From NCBI GenBank assembly GCA_033060915.1, contig CM065378.1, positions 33,985,501-34,049,500 on the forward strand: 64,000 bases of DNA, read 5' to 3'. The stretch's first letter is position 1. Every line of letters starts with the position of its first letter. Shown here in pieces: positions 11,665 to 35,780 of this stretch. This DNA is from Euryodendron excelsum (Eukaryota; Streptophyta; Magnoliopsida; Ericales; Pentaphylacaceae). The notes below the pieces were generated by a model that worked only from the letters and a program-made list of their open reading frames with translations, did not search any database and was not told the origin of the DNA. The translations under genes and the position numbers were made by a program.

Positions 11665-12784
11665 CTAGCTTGCAGCCTTTTTATGTTAAGGCAGTTTACA
11701 TTACATGACTGGTTACAATGCTTCTCTTATAACTTTTGTTGTTTCATTCTGTTGTCGAAGAATTTCATTTTGTTTTCCAGAAAACAAGAAATTTTTTCTT
11801 CTTTTCCTATGTATTTCCTTTGCAGTATAGCAATCAAATGTTTCTAGTCTCCTAATCTTTTGGGGTGGTTTGAAAACTATTCAATTTAGGAGATTATACT
11901 CAATGTTACATTTATGCGACAGAGCCAAAGCCGAACCCTAAAATATAACTCCTGTGTACTATTTATTTGAAACACTGGGGAGATGGGTTGTATAATTTTT
12001 AGGTGATTGGTTCAGCTTTTTCTAAAGCAGGAATTTGATAACTGAAACCTTTTAGTTTATAGTTACCAGGAACTCACTTCGAAAAGAAAAACTCACTTTT
12101 TCCAAAACTCGCTTACAAATATTGTGAAGTATTAGTATCTTACTCTTTATTTTTTTTACTTAATCTTGAAAGTGTTATAAATACTTTATATTGCTTTTTA
12201 TATTATCTAGCGTTTTCGTTTGTTATATTTTTTTTAGGTCATGTGTCACTCTTCTGTTTCTCATATCATTTTTTGCTTCGGCTTCCTTTTTAGACAACTA
12301 TAGTTTAGACTATAGAGAAGCTGATTTCTCTATTTTTGTAGAAGTTGATGGTAGCTATGTGAAAAGTTGTCCTCTCAACTGATTTTAGGGTTACTTTGAT
12401 GTGGAATTAACAACTATATCCATATTAGAAGAAGTTTAAACCATTTGACATTATTGGTAACCAGTTACTCTTGATATAGGCAATATATAAATGTTAAGTT
12501 AATATGCATTACTTAATATTGAGTTCTTACAAATATATGTATATATAATTAATAGAAGACTATGACTCCGTGAGCAATATCCAACAAAATCATGAATATA
12601 TATACATATATATATGTTTAGTGATGATGGCAACTCTAATTCAAAAACTATTGTCCCAATTCTTGCCGGAAGTTGAAAACATTAACTCTAATCTAACATT
12701 ACCTATCACAGCCAAAAACGGAAAGTTCAACAATACCCTTTCCAATCATAAAGATTGCAGGCCGACAACGTTTGGGGATGGAGA
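11665..12784. other. Spacer downstream of NPF gene 2
   Basis: Includes the probable 3' UTR (to about 11850). The rest is AT-rich with TATATA stretches. No gene or clear repeat recognised. Confidence 0.6.
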
Positions 12785-13062
<278 letters not shown>

Positions 13063-13498
13063 ATGCAATTCTAACACTAAACAGATTCCAGTTCGTTCGA
13101 ATGGTGACAAAAGTGGAAGTCTTTTTGGGAACAAAAGCATGGTTAGTTACCACCGAAGAAAATGCCAGACTAAACAAAGAACGCAAAATCGAGTGACTTG
13201 GGAGATCATTGGAGACTTTATTTGTTTTGAAACTTGCTTCGTCATCAAGGCTATTAGCGCATGGAAAGCATGATCTTCGTTCTAACATGAAAATTTTTTA
13301 GAAGAGCCCAGGGGTGCAGTTCAAATGCCACAAACCAAATTGCTATCCATCCATCCATCATCATCAGAACAAGCCATTAACAAAGCAAAAATGCACATCA
13401 TGCACATGAAAAATCATAGAAGACATATTCTCTAAACTTCTAAAAAGCGAATCTTGCAATTTCGGCAGATGGCGAAGTTAAAAGTTGGCATGATACAA

Positions 13499-13582
13499 AG
13501 TTCTGAAGATTTTAATTCACCATTAAATGTTTATAATACAAGTTCTGAAGATTTTAATTCACCATTAAATGTTTATAATACA
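13499..13582. repeat. Perfect 42-bp tandem duplication
   Basis: Two identical adjacent units, 13499-13540 and 13541-13582, each starting AGTTCTGAAGATTTTAATTC. Confidence 0.95.
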
Positions 13583-13711
13583 ATCTGTTCCTGATCTGCC
13601 TAAAAATAAGGTTCCCTCAACTTTATGCAATGTTTGTCATTCTTACAGTGTCGTAAGATCCAGGGCAGCAAAAACTCACAAATGTGAGTCATTTTAACTA
13701 GAAATTGGGTA

Positions 13712-14000
<289 letters not shown>

Positions 14001-14641
14001 TTTGGTATTTCTTAACATGTATCGTGATTTATGTTGTTAATTAAGTAGTTGAAATTGTTTCAAATATTACGAGGTGAATGTAAATAGGGAATAAGTATCA
14101 TTTAGTGGCCTAGGGGTAGAGAGCACCTCCAGCAAATTCATCAAGTATAAATAAATAAAGCATCCTCCTCTATCAAGATTACAAAGAAATTGTAAATTTC
14201 ACATTTTCTTCAATAACATGGTTTATCCTCGGTGCCAGCACCCGAGTCCTCTTCGTTCAGTAACGTTGTAAACATATATATATACATATATATCAAGTTC
14301 GTCAACTCTTCTTATCTGTTCTGCCCTCAAATCAAACAAGTCCTGCTGTGTCTACTTTAAATTGATGGAGCTTGAGGACAACAAACTATAGAGGGACTAA
14401 GAGCCTGTTTGGAACTTGGGAGAGGGGAGGAGAAGGGAAAGCAGTCCCCCCCTAAGTTCCAGAGGTCTTGCATGCAAGGCTACCTTTCAATTTCATAAGA
14501 TTCTTATACTATCATAGATTTGTTTATTATTGCACTTATGGCCCAAACTTAACACCACACCACCAGACCGTATGATCAATGAGCAGACTCCACAAAACAC
14601 TTGTAAAGAGCAGACTCTACGAAAAACTCGTACTGGAGTTA

Positions 14642-14942
<301 letters not shown>

Positions 14943-15570
14943 CCACCATCAAAATAAATACATAATTTTGAAAGTAGGGAGCAAAATGGGTGAAAGGCCA
15001 CCACGGCCTGTCTCTTGCATTTTTGCTCGACAAAGACGGGTTTCAATCCTATACCTCTTGCAAAATGACTAAGCAACTATACCAATAAGCTAGCTAGCAC
15101 CTTCACTATGCCACCTTTCTCTGCAATATTAACTGATCAAGATGAAACCCAGCAAGCAGAAACAATATTAAAGGGCTGTTTTGGACGGCCCTTTAAATTT
15201 GGATGGTTCTGGTTTCTTCCAGTTGAATTTCAACTGAAAATTAGTGGCCCGAAATGGGATTGCTAAGGAAAATAAAGAAACTCAACTATATTGTGCCACA
15301 TGTAATGACTAGCATAGTAGTAGAAAGTAGAATTGTATCCACAATATCTATTTACAAATCCAGCTGAGCCAGAACTCTGATGAACAAATACAGGTTTGGT
15401 TCTGACTCAGAATAAGTGCCATTGTTTAGGAAGGAAAACTGTAATCGAATTGTAAGACTCTGTGAAAATCAACACATTTGTGACCATGTTGCCATAGCAG
15501 GGCTATTAATTCATGTTTCCTTTTCTACTACCTAATCATAAAAAATGCATTCTTTCTAGAGATGAATTGG
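14943..15570. other. Spacer upstream of the VTE1 3' end (its downstream side)
   Basis: No gene seen. The part nearest 15570 is expected to include the 3' UTR of the minus-strand VTE1 gene. Confidence 0.5.
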
Positions 15571-25307
<9,737 letters not shown>

Positions 25308-25377
25308 CGAAAATTTTCCGAATTGGAAGATAGAGAGAGTCGAGAGAGAACTAGTTGTAAAGTGAAATGAAGCGTAT

Positions 25378-25379
<2 letters not shown>

Positions 25380-25428
<49 letters not shown>
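25380..25428. repeat. GA microsatellite in VTE1 5' UTR region
   Basis: About 24 GA units (CT on the gene's strand), 73-121 bases before the VTE1 start codon, so probably within its 5' untranslated region or core promoter. Confidence 0.93.
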
Positions 25429-25429
<1 letters not shown>

Positions 25430-25574
25430 GAGTTTCAGGTTCCGAACAACAGGTGGCCGAGAGGTGGTACCGTGGCGGGGAAAACGTAGAACAACGACAA
25501 ACCAAATGTTGTGAAGGCCCGAGTGACAGCGAATCTCTATTGCGTTAGCGTATCAAGCCAAGCCGCGGATTCCC

Positions 25575-25600
25575 ATGGGCCCGATGGCCCATTAGGCCGC
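25575..25600 (-). promoter_or_regulatory. Site II-like elements in VTE1 promoter
   Basis: The sequence CATGGGCCCGATGGCCCATT contains overlapping TGGGCC/GGCCCA motifs, the site II type bound by TCP factors in many plant housekeeping promoters. It lies about 270 bases upstream of the VTE1 start codon. Function is inferred from motif and position only. Confidence 0.45.
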
Positions 25601-27018
25601 CTAAGTTTGTCCATCAGACTGAGAATTATTTTTTAGCCTTATGTTAACGAGTGGGTTTGAAAATTTTTTAAAATTATTTAAAATTATTTTTAGAAAAAAA
25701 ATTTATTTATTAAATAAATTTTATATTAAATGAGCAGGCTTGGATGGGCTTGAAATTTTATTTTAGCTCCAATAAAAATTATTTTTAGTGTGGATCCCAG
25801 CTCCCTCAACTAATGTCCACCCCTAATCCCAGGTAAATGCGTCTATTATTATTTCATTTTATGCAATCTTTGAATTTATGGAGGAAAAGAAAACATAGGA
25901 AAAAAATGAAGCCAAAAAAAATAAATTCTTTTGCTTCTTTGGTTAGGTTAATGGAATAAAATAGGTATTTATTGAAAAAATTATATTTTATTTGCCTGCC
26001 TATAAAAGTACAAATATATATAAGTAATTTTATTTCTCTTGACAAATTCCAGAATCAAACATCGCATAAAGATAGGTTTGATATGAGAATTGCTTTATTT
26101 CATGAGTTGATCAATTTGCATTAGTTGTTAAATGAAATAAATTACAAAAAAATTGTGTTTTAGTTACGTAATTTTATGTTTTAAAAGAATGATAAAACTT
26201 GATTTTCTGTGAAAAAAAACTTTAAAACTTTTTATTGTAAGTTGTTTCATTTTTACAATTAAATACATATAATTATCTACTTTGCAAAAGAATTGTCTCC
26301 AAAATGACTCGCTATACATGTTGATGTGCAAGCCTCTAGCATACATTCATACCCATATTTAATCCCTCTTGAATTTTTTTTTACAAAAAAATACTTCTTA
26401 TTTTCTTCTCATTTGCCTAATCAATTACGTCATTTTTATTTTCTTATCTTTTTTTTTTTTTCGTTTGTCCTTCACAAATTCAATATTCAAACATACTGAA
26501 ATTCAAGAATCGGCTGACGTCGATATTGTCTTGGTTTCGTCTTTAAGTTTACAACCAGCCACTAATTAATTTGTAATCAAATGGCAACAGAAGGTGAGCA
26601 TCCAATTTTTGCAGCCCAATTAATATATATTTAAATGCCTGTCATGGTTGTTGAAATAGCTTGAAATCTTAACTGACAAGTAAATAACATTATACGCCAC
26701 CGTTCTCCAATCAATCAGCTACTAAATCCAAAGTCCAAACCTACTACATGAAGGATCAATGATCAGATATGATTTTGTTAATTTCATGCATGGAGTTTCT
26801 TAATCGTTCAATCAGCAACAACTTAGCCAAGACGTGCAAGGAAGAAAACTTGACAAGGAAGAGTACAAACAACAATTAAGAAATCAATATTTATCCTTGT
26901 CTGCTGCTTACATATGTATACACATATATACACATATCTATATATATGTATCATATGTGTATTACCCACAACAAGAATAAATGAAAACCAATCCACATCG
27001 ATGATCTTTCTTTGTAGT
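25601..27018. other. AT-rich spacer upstream of VTE1
   Basis: Very AT-rich, with long T and A runs. No gene, RNA or bounded element recognised. Confidence 0.6.
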
Positions 27019-27471
27019 TTAAATTTCTTGTCTATGTTTTTTGAATTTGTCTGGCATAATATTGCTTTGTATCATTGGAGTGCCCTTCTTGAAGCAAAAC
27101 TCCTGACTCCGCCCTTGATTAGAAAGCTCAAAGTCCTTAATTTGATCCACAATATGTTGTGTTTTGACTTTGAAATTGGCAACCACAGCTTCAAACCAAG
27201 GTTTCAAAGCTAAAGTTCCATTAACCGTAAAACGCATGAGTGTGAAGAGAAGAAGAACAAAACCCAATTCAACATTGGCCCTTAGGGTACCAAAATACAG
27301 AGAAATCAGTAAAAAGACGTCGTAGGAATCGATCAAGGCAATTGCGAAGAGAGTGATAGAGAATGCAAGTAAGAGGCAGATCAAGATGGCAAAGATAACC
27401 ACAACCAGAATGCAAGAGATCAATGAGCCATGAAGGACTGCAAGGAGGATTAGGTCTAGGTTGGGTACCAT
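27019..27471 (-). CDS. Hypothetical hydrophobic ORF, 150 residues
   Basis: I do not recognise this protein. From the ATG at 27471 a single-exon frame encodes MVPNLDLILLAVLHG followed by two or three strongly hydrophobic stretches (about residues 5-50 and 55-85), suggesting a small multi-pass membrane protein. The C-terminal part from about SNQGRSQEFCFKKG onward corresponds to GGCGGAGTCAGGAGTTTTGC-type DNA, a sequence I associate with plant transposons, so the original reading frame may have ended or continued differently. A GA microsatellite (about 27536-27565) and a 69-bp tandem duplication lie just upstream on its 5' side. It could be a gene fragment, a real lineage-specific gene, or a chance ORF. 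Confidence 0.35.
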   Translation of the reverse strand: MVPNLDLILLAVLHGSLISCILVVVIFAILICLLLAFSITLFAIALIDSYDVFLLISLYFGTLRANVELGFVLLLFTLMRFTVNGTLALKPWFEAVVANFKVKTQHIVDQIKDFELSNQGRSQEFCFKKGTPMIQSNIMPDKFKKHRQEI

Positions 27472-27534
27472 ATTCTGTGAATTGCCGAAATAGATGAATG
27501 AAGAAGCGTGCACGGGTAGACTTCAAGAGCTCTT

Positions 27535-27565
<31 letters not shown>

Positions 27566-27567
<2 letters not shown>

Positions 27568-27703
27568 ATGTTGTTTTGCTTGTTGAATGGAGAAAGTTCA
27601 ATTTGAAAAAAGAGGGAAAGAATGAAGTGGAGACTAATGTTGTTTTGCTTGTTGAATGGAGAGAAAGTTCAATTTGACAAAAGAGAGAGAATGAAGTGAC
27701 TTA
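27566..27703. repeat. Tandem duplication of about 69 bp
   Basis: Two adjacent copies beginning TAATGTTGTTTTGCTTGTTG at 27566 and 27635, with a few differences. Confidence 0.88.
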
Positions 27704-29258
27704 CACTTATTCCATCCGATTAAATTACCCCCAATGTCCTTCTAAAAGCCCTTGGAAGTAAGGGAATGCAAATGCAAGCAGGGGGAGGTGTACACCTGAT
27801 ACAGCTTACAACAGAAACACAAGTTTAGTGACAATAAGACTGCAGTAAGTTCAAAGAGATTTCCAAACCATTTATCATGACTAATAAAAGCAGCCAAGTG
27901 CACATGCCTCCGGTCACTACACGGTTTAGAAGGATCAAATATACAGAGTCTTAATTTACGAGTAAAGAAGCTATTTCTGTGCTTTCAGCTCATGACACTT
28001 AAAACTTAAATCTGAGTGGCTGTACCACTGAAAAATTTTCCAGGAAAAGATTGATCACTCCCCGACCTTTGGTACTGCAGTGATAACTTTGTGATATCGG
28101 CAAAAACTTTCTGGCAACATCAGAGCTAGCGGTCATCGTCGCTGCTGGTGGGGGAAAGACAGAAGATAAATAATAGTTTCTCTATAACCAGAACAATAGT
28201 AGGCAACTTGACCAACAATGGTAGATGGTTGGATGCAATTTTGCTTCTTTGCAAAAAGCAGCCAACACAAGAAAAATAATAAGCCAAGCAACTGTACAGA
28301 AGACAATAGCTAGCCTTAACGATGGAAAAATCAAACAGACGAGACTGGCGCACAGAAAAATTTTGTCCGTGATTCTCGCAGGTCCACTGGCAATGAAATT
28401 CCTACCAGCAAGAATAATCGCAGGAGCAATATATCAGAGCAGGCGATAGACAACTGGACTAAAGGTTAAATACCGGTAGCGCATGACAAGATCCTTCCTA
28501 CAACAAGGGGAAAATGAATATCCAGTTGAGAAGAGAGTGGTACAAACAAGATAAATTCACTAAAAATAAGTAACATTTTAAATTGCAATTGTCAATAATC
28601 AAGTATAATAAGAAATTTGCAAACATTGACAGGTAAGGGGGCCCAATGTCACAAAACAGTTTTCGCTATTCTGATTTGTTTGCTAGGCATTTGGAACAGA
28701 TGGAATTTTAATCTCTGTAGCATTTAAATGTTGCCAGCATACGCATGACCTTCAAAGTGAAGAGGAAACTTTTCAGCAGCCTCGAATGGTGATCACTATA
28801 TGAAACCCTGCCGGGCGTTTTTGAAAGTTTCCTGGTTCCCTTTACACAGCTAATTGCAGGTGCAAGTATTGCATCTTTTTTTTTTACACAAGGGCCCGGA
28901 GGGAGGATGAAAATTTTCATTTTACATTTCTCACATACTGGGGATTTCATTGATGTTTCTGCTTCTGTTCTTTCATCATTCTGGTGATAACCATAGTGAC
29001 ACCATGGAACTCTGTTTAACTCTTGTCAAAATTGAAATGGAGTTGTTCCAATCTTCAAGCTTATGCCCTATAAATAAAAATTTGCAATCAGATGACAATT
29101 AATATTCACTGCTTAAGAAAATGTCACGATGAAGAGAAAACAATCTTAAATGATGCAATTTTTTCTTAATATTTTAGTTGTGTTGGGGTGGATTAAGTAT
29201 ATCAAATAATACACTTACCCTCATCATTCCTGCTGGAATTCTCGTCGCATCAAAACTT
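27704..29258. other. Spacer downstream of IRX9H
   Basis: No gene recognised. The part next to 29258 should contain the 3' UTR of the minus-strand IRX9H gene. Short frames here show no family motifs. Confidence 0.5.
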
Positions 29259-32200
29259 TCAAGCAAGTGATGCAGTGACATCTAGATTATTATTCTTTAT
29301 AAACCATTCAGGAGGATAGGAATATGGTGATTCAACATGAAGATGCCAAACCATGATTCTTGAGCCGTACTGTGGCAAGCATTCCATTTGGCTTTCATCC
29401 TCCAGAACTTGTTCAATAAATGTGCTCGCCTGCAACGCAAACTAAAAAGTCAATCACAAGATACAACTAAAAAAAGTACCTTTGTCTTTTCTTGAATGTA
29501 AGCTTAATTTTAGCTGCAACATTCGTGTTATGAAGGGTGCTGCTATTGTTTCACCATAAGCCAATTGTTTGGGAAATTCAACTAAGCATGCTGCTTTGGG
29601 GAATGACAGCAGCGCCATCCATAATACTACCAATGTCAGGCCAAATTGAGAGAGGGGAGAGGCAAACTAACATGAAGTCCTCCATTGACTGTATCGAGCT
29701 GCCTAATAGGTTCAAGAGTGGGTCGGTGCCATCTTTTCAAGTCCCACAGTATAGTACTATTGAAGGCGAATCCTGACATTTCGGCATGGAATCTCTGGAA
29801 TCTTCTAACCACTTCATTTGTGTGCCACCCAATAACTTGAGTCCCATTGCAAATTGGACCCTCCAGGATAGTTCTAGTATTGCGTCCCATTAGCTTGGCG
29901 ACCATCCATGTTCCAAAATGCCTGCACGTTGAAAAAAGGCTGTCAAGGACAAGCTCACCTGGATCAAGAATGGCAACAATCATAGATTTTGTGAGTGTGA
30001 GCGAGTTTTTTTTTTGTTTGTGGGTGATGTTCTGCAGCATCATTAGTTCAAGACTCAGGCCCTGTTTCTGGTTGTTCCTGTTTATTGAGCTTGCATAGAA
30101 CAATTTATACAAGCACCTTGGAAATTGCTTTTCTGGAAAGTTATATTGCAGCTTATTTTAAGCTCTTCTCAAATTTACCAAACACCTCTTTTAGAGCTTC
30201 AGTTTCAAATAAGCGATAGGCACCCTGATTAAAGCAAAATGAGGCCTAACCAGTCAATGAGCAATTGTTGAGAGTAGATAATGCACAAAGAAGGGCCACC
30301 TCAATCTCGCAGGGCCACCTCAATATGAAATCAATGCAAGTAATTCCATATCATTATGTGGAACAAATCCATGTCAGGAATACAGTCATTGCTGAAAAAG
30401 TCATTACCAAACTAGGTAATAAAAAATAATTAAACCATGTTATTCCAAAACATATTAGATTTGATACCAACATTCTTTATCCTCCTAAGTTGGCTTTTGT
30501 GGCAGTTTGCACTGGAAATGAAGCCATTTTGGTTTCATAGCCCAAAATTATCAGGCAATGATTTGGCAAACAATCCATAGACTTCACAATTGCAATAAAC
30601 AAACTGCTTCAGAATCACCCATTTTCTTGTTATGTAATTATCAACTTCAAACCCCCATGACAAAGTAGAGTCCAGACAAAAAGCACAGCACTTAAAAGGT
30701 GAAAAATATTTTCTTTTTTTTTTTTGGGTTGGGGGGGGTTGTTGGGGGCGCCATCCAAAAAAGACAGATGGAGGATAGGAGTAATTACTCTTGGCAAAAG
30801 AGAGGGAAAAAATGAAATAACAAAGAAGAAAGAAAAGGCTGCAAAAGAGTGCTACTTTGCATCAGCAAGGAAAGCTTTATCAATACCAACCCCTCCCCCA
30901 CACAAAATAAGAAGAAGAAAAGTGACTGTGAAAGAATTTCAACACTAGTCCTGGTAACTCTCCAAAACACAGTATCCTCGACATCCTATTTATTTCTATT
31001 TAAATGTGCAATTTTTCACAAACAACTGTCAACAGAAAAAAGAACACCATTTATGGTGTCAAAGAGTCATTGCACATTGTTAAAGATTTTAGCAACCACC
31101 TTCTTCCTCCCCATTATATGTACCAAAAAAGGATGGCAGTAAGAATTACAACAACACTACCTTTCTACACCGAAAGCATTCAACTATCATTATTTCAACC
31201 TACTGAAACTTTTTAAGAGTCTACAACCTCTTCAAACTCCATTGAGTCCCATATTCCAACACAAATGCTCTATTCTGCACAGTATTTATTCATCACCTTA
31301 ACCTCTTTAGTGCATCAACCACTACTTGAAGTCCCATATCACACACCAAACCCTATCTCCACAGCCTCTTCCATAGCAAACCTCACAATATTTCCAAACA
31401 AAGCTTGATTAGTAATCAAAAGGATGTTGTATCTCACAACCATCTACAATTGAAGGCCACATTTTCCTTAATATATAAGAAGCTTTTTCATGATTTTTCA
31501 ACTTAATCACCCACCAGCAAAGAAAAAAATGGAGGTAGATGTGAACATAAAAGAAGGCTAGAGGGCACTTCCAATAGAATTGGTTTTATCACCTTCAAAC
31601 AAATACAACCTACTCTACCATCTTTCACTACAACCAAATGAACTACTCTCCAAAATTATCTATAGCACCAACACATTTGTTCAGTACATTATTATCAACA
31701 CCATAAAATCTAAGCTCGTTATAATAATTAATGCTGGCATCCACAAACAAAAGATGATATTATAGCCCCTTGAATCTCCTCCTTTTATCTGATCCCCTAT
31801 AATAGGAAACAATACCCCAAAGGCCCCAAACCTGAAGAAATTATTTAAGAAAAGGGGAAAGAAAATAAAATACACAAAACAGAAGTAAGAACCTCCAAAA
31901 AAATTCCTATTTTTCTTACGCCCAAGGAATCCATAAATAATACTGCATATCCCATCCAACTTGTAAGAACTATTCAAATCCAGTATTTTACCATAGAATA
32001 TAAATGTCAACAATATTTCACCAACCCACAATAAAGGCATTTAACAAGGAGAAACCATTTATCCAGACAACTGTCTCAACTTTTTTTTCAAGCTAGGAAA
32101 TCAGTAAAATTTAAACATAAAGGATTGATGGTCTCAAGCTACTAATGTCTACTGCCTCCACTTTCTTTTTGCACTTACATAACAAAGGCAGAATTAGTCT

Positions 32201-33921
32201 TTGTTGAGTCCCCTTCTATATATTCATAAAAGAACCTCTTAAATTCCGCCTCAAAACCTCTGGAGCATTTATGAAGAAGAACAACAGAAATGCTATCTAG
32301 ATTTAAAGCTTTGTCCCCATACGTCTCCCATAGCATGATGCCATGTTCATTGGTGGGCTCTAATGGAAGGTTATGACCACTGCTAACTTCTAGGGCATAT
32401 TGTGGTTAGCATATTAAGTCTATACAAAATGTTATAATAGTCTCATGGAAGTCAGTGAGTTACAGATAGAGAATATGCATAAGGCCTGCACACTTATGGA
32501 CAACAAACTTATTATCTTGTTACTTTTATCAAACAGAAGTTTGACATGATCTATGTTTTCCACGTAAACAATGCGAATTTATGGGATCTTGTATTGTTGG
32601 AAGATAGAACCATATTCTGTGGAAACCATTCGACAACAAGAATCATTTTCTGGAAAGTTGTGTTGTGTGTGGCATGCACAGATACATGTATTGCAGATCT
32701 CAACAGGACAACCAAACCACATTCAGAAAATGACGAATGTCATCAGCCTGTCTGTATGTGTGCATTTCACCATTAGAAACAATTAAACTCAAGTTTTTCC
32801 GGAAGCTCAAAAGAAACAAAAATTAAGGACCACTATGTGAGTAAAACTAGAGTTCTCTAGTGGGGAATTCACACCTTATTTTGTGATGTCGGACGGCTTA
32901 AGGTCCTAATTCAAATTTTAAAAAAAGCTTCGAGTAATGAATAGAAAACGGAATTTTTTTTTTTGCAGGATGTAGAGCAATGAATTAACAGAAGGACATA
33001 CCTGATCTGCCTCATCTGTTCAAAGAGATCAGCAGAGTAGATGTTGTCATCATCTGCAAAGTGAACAATTCCATCAAGACGGTGTGTCTCAATGTGAGAC
33101 AATGCCACGTTTCTTTGGTGCACACTCCTATCTTTTATGTCAGTTAGGTTCTTATTGCACACAAGATGCCTGTAGATAACACCGTTTCTCCTCAATATGT
33201 CAGCTGTTTCTACAGACTGAGAGCCCATGTCCACAACAATCCACAACAAAGGAGGCGGGATTAATTTTAATGTGTGCGCCAAACGATTCAGATAATAAGA
33301 TTGAAATGACCGAGCATATGTTGGGGTCACAATGATCAAAAGCTTATGAAATGTCATATTCAAATCCTGATTGAGTGATTGGGTAACAAGGGTAACATCA
33401 GATGTCCCATTTTGTAGTTCCAGTTCCATCACATGTGGCCCTAACGTAGCATTATCATTAACAAGTGAACTCTCGACTAATGGTGTCGCATTTCTTGGCA
33501 TAACATCAAATAACTTAACTTTTTCAAGAGGTGGAACCACCTCAAAGGAGAACGCCTGGTTTTTGGACATAAGATTTGCAGACAAATTCATTGAAGCAAA
33601 AGGGGTAAGTCCATAGAAAGCCCCAACCACGAAACATATGAAAAAATGGAGAAGAGACCTCCTCCAAACTTGCCCCTTTGGTTTTGGCCTCTCTAGGGGA
33701 CGAGAAGATCTCTTTGAGAAAAGACCCAGCATAAAAGCTTGAGCTCTGTGCAAGGCATGTTCAGATGAACTAAAAGAAGAAGATAACAACCCAACATGTG
33801 GCGCATAGTTCTGAGTACATGAAGAGGACTTCGACAGGGGGGAAGCAACTGAACAGGCTTCTCCATTTAGCAAAGTTCCCGGTAGAGGCACTGGAGACAG
33901 GGTCCTTCTAATAGAAGCCAT
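29259..33921 (-). CDS. IRX9H: Glycosyltransferase family 43, IRX9H-type xylan synthesis protein
   Basis: Golgi type II membrane protein of the GT43 family, needed to build the beta-1,4-xylan backbone; annotated as probable beta-1,4-xylosyltransferase. Exons: 33921-33002, 29921-29672, 29429-29259; 1341 nt, 446 residues, consistent phases. I chose the ATG at 33921 because MASIRRTLSP is the conserved IRX9H beginning; an in-frame ATG 30 codons upstream (34011) is less likely. A membrane anchor lies at about residues 90-108 (LHFFICFVVGAFYG). The catalytic domain shows VTPTYARSFQSYYLNRLAHT, WIVVDMGSQS, the metal-binding DxD as FADDDN (DDD at about 290-292), then FGTWMVAKL, GWHTNE, MSGFAFNSTILWD and TFIEQVLEDESQMECLP. 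The first intron is about 3.1 kb. No lesion is seen. Whether it is catalytic or a scaffold within the xylan synthase complex cannot be told from sequence. Confidence 0.93.
30050..30230. other. Possible MITE remnant in IRX9H intron 1
   Basis: GGCCCTGTTTCTGG with downstream AGCTTATTTTAAGCTC and CCAAACACC resembles the edges of plant MITEs whose termini read GGCCTGTTTGG. I could not match both ends or a target duplication. Confidence 0.25.
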
Positions 33922-35479
33922 TAATACAAACCGAGCCCAATCTGATCTTCTATAAACTCCAATTTCTTGGAAAGAATATCCAATATGATAGTTACTGGAA
34001 ACAGCTAGCAAATCTGTTCCCCAAGAGCATCTTTTTTCTCACTTGTGCATTTTAGTCAAAAGCTTCACTACAACCGTCTACATACCCATCTCACTTAAAG
34101 CCGAAATCAGAAAAATTACCCAGTTCCTAGAATCAATTATTGATTTCTTAGACTAAAGGAATCCTTAGTCAGTGTGAATCGGACAGATAAAACCAGCATC
34201 ACAATGAAACACTCAACAATTTTTGTATCTCAAGCATATCAATGACAAGAGATTCACATTCAACTTCGCAAGAAAAGATATGAGAGATGTCCACCACTAG
34301 AAACCCAAGTCAAGATGTCACTTTCTGTAGCAATCTTTGCAATGTCATTAGACTGAACGTGAAATGAAGTTCTTGATCTGATCTAGTAACTAGTAAGCGT
34401 TACTGTACTCTACACACATCAATGGACAATTAAAAAAGCCACAAACCCATCAACTATTAAATCACAAATAAAATCAATCAAAACCCCAACACTCAAACAC
34501 ACAAATGCCGACACTTTTCAGCTCAAACCTCCAAAGAAAACGAGATTTCAAGCTAAAGTAATAAATAAATAAAAAATCGTACTCACGAGAAATGGGTTAC
34601 CACATTTTGGTTCAGTAAGAAATGGGTCTTCGATCTCTTGAACCAATTCGTACAGACGAGAGAGAGGGAGAAGGGAAAAGAGCAAACAAGACTTCGTTTT
34701 TTTGGGCTCTGCATAGGCTTACAGCTTACGGCCAACGTTTGCGCGAAATGTTTCTCATATTTTTCGAGCCAAACGAAGAACGAGCTGAAATTGCAGTGTT
34801 TCGAATCTCCGTGAGTGACGAAAGGACACAATGGATGAGAGACCAATCAATATTGACCAGTGAGAGTCTTGAGAGAGGGGAAAGGGTGGTGGGGACCCGG
34901 GGGTGGTGTTTCACGTCTCGAGGGTTGTCCTATTAAATAATTGATTGAATCAAAGGGAACAACGTACGGTCAACTCTTGTGCTGCTTCTTTCAAAACTAT
35001 GATTTTACCTTAATTATCGAATCATTAGAGATTTCAGAAAATAAAGTGGTAAAAAAAATACTAGACACCATGGCAGTGGTTGGATAGGCACTCCTGAATA
35101 GGCGCCAGCAGGGGCTAAACCTCCTCAAATGGTAAATCAGTACAGACTTGCGGTATAAAAATTTTATATATAAAATTCATATACTTGCAATTATGACTTA
35201 ATGCAAAGTGATGGATCTTTTTTATTTTTTAAATGATATGATCCCAATAATTAGTGGCTATTATAAGCAAATTTAACACATTATTATTGTATTAACTTGG
35301 CATCTATTTTGTTCCGTATATGAACTATGAAGGAATCTTTCTTGGGAAATAAAAAGATTAATATCTCAAATAGACAATCCATAACAATGCATTATGTGTC
35401 AAATACTAGTTTGTTTATGAATTAAACTCAAGGCCCTTGAGTCCATGGGTGAAAAATTAAGTCGCTATTCATGTTTTTA
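33922..35479. other. IRX9H upstream region
   Basis: Probable promoter and 5' UTR of IRX9H on the minus strand. A possible 5' UTR intron donor (TCTCGTGAGTACG on the minus strand, near 34588) would suggest a non-coding first exon around 34590-34850, but I cannot fix the acceptor. No other gene seen. Confidence 0.4.
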
Positions 35480-35780
35480 CACCATGTTTGGAACTTGTGT
35501 AATGGAAGGAAAGGGAAAAGCATTTTCCTTCAATCTGTTTGGAACTTGTGAAAGAAAAACTACTTATTTAATTATACCAAAGAGAGAAAGAAAATAAAAT
35601 GGGAGGGAAAAAGCAAGTACTTAGTCTTTCTCTCCCTTCTTTATTTCCTCTTTCCTTTTAATTTTAAACAATGTTTTCATTTAATTTTCCTTTCATTTTA
35701 TTTGTAAAACCAAAAAAATAAAATGAAAATACTTTTACACCATCCCTTTCCTTTCGCAAGTCTCAAACAAATAAGAAAAG

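Noticed and set aside
28708..28950. Minus-strand frame with cysteines (SPVCEKCKMKIF)
   Set aside because: It lies in the IRX9H downstream region with no family motif, start context or splice support.
32911..32999. Extension of the IRX9H first exon past 33002 in the same frame
   Set aside because: The frame continues (YVLLLIHCSTSC...), but GTATGT at 33001 is a strong donor and the protein resumes exactly in phase at 29921 (HFGTW).
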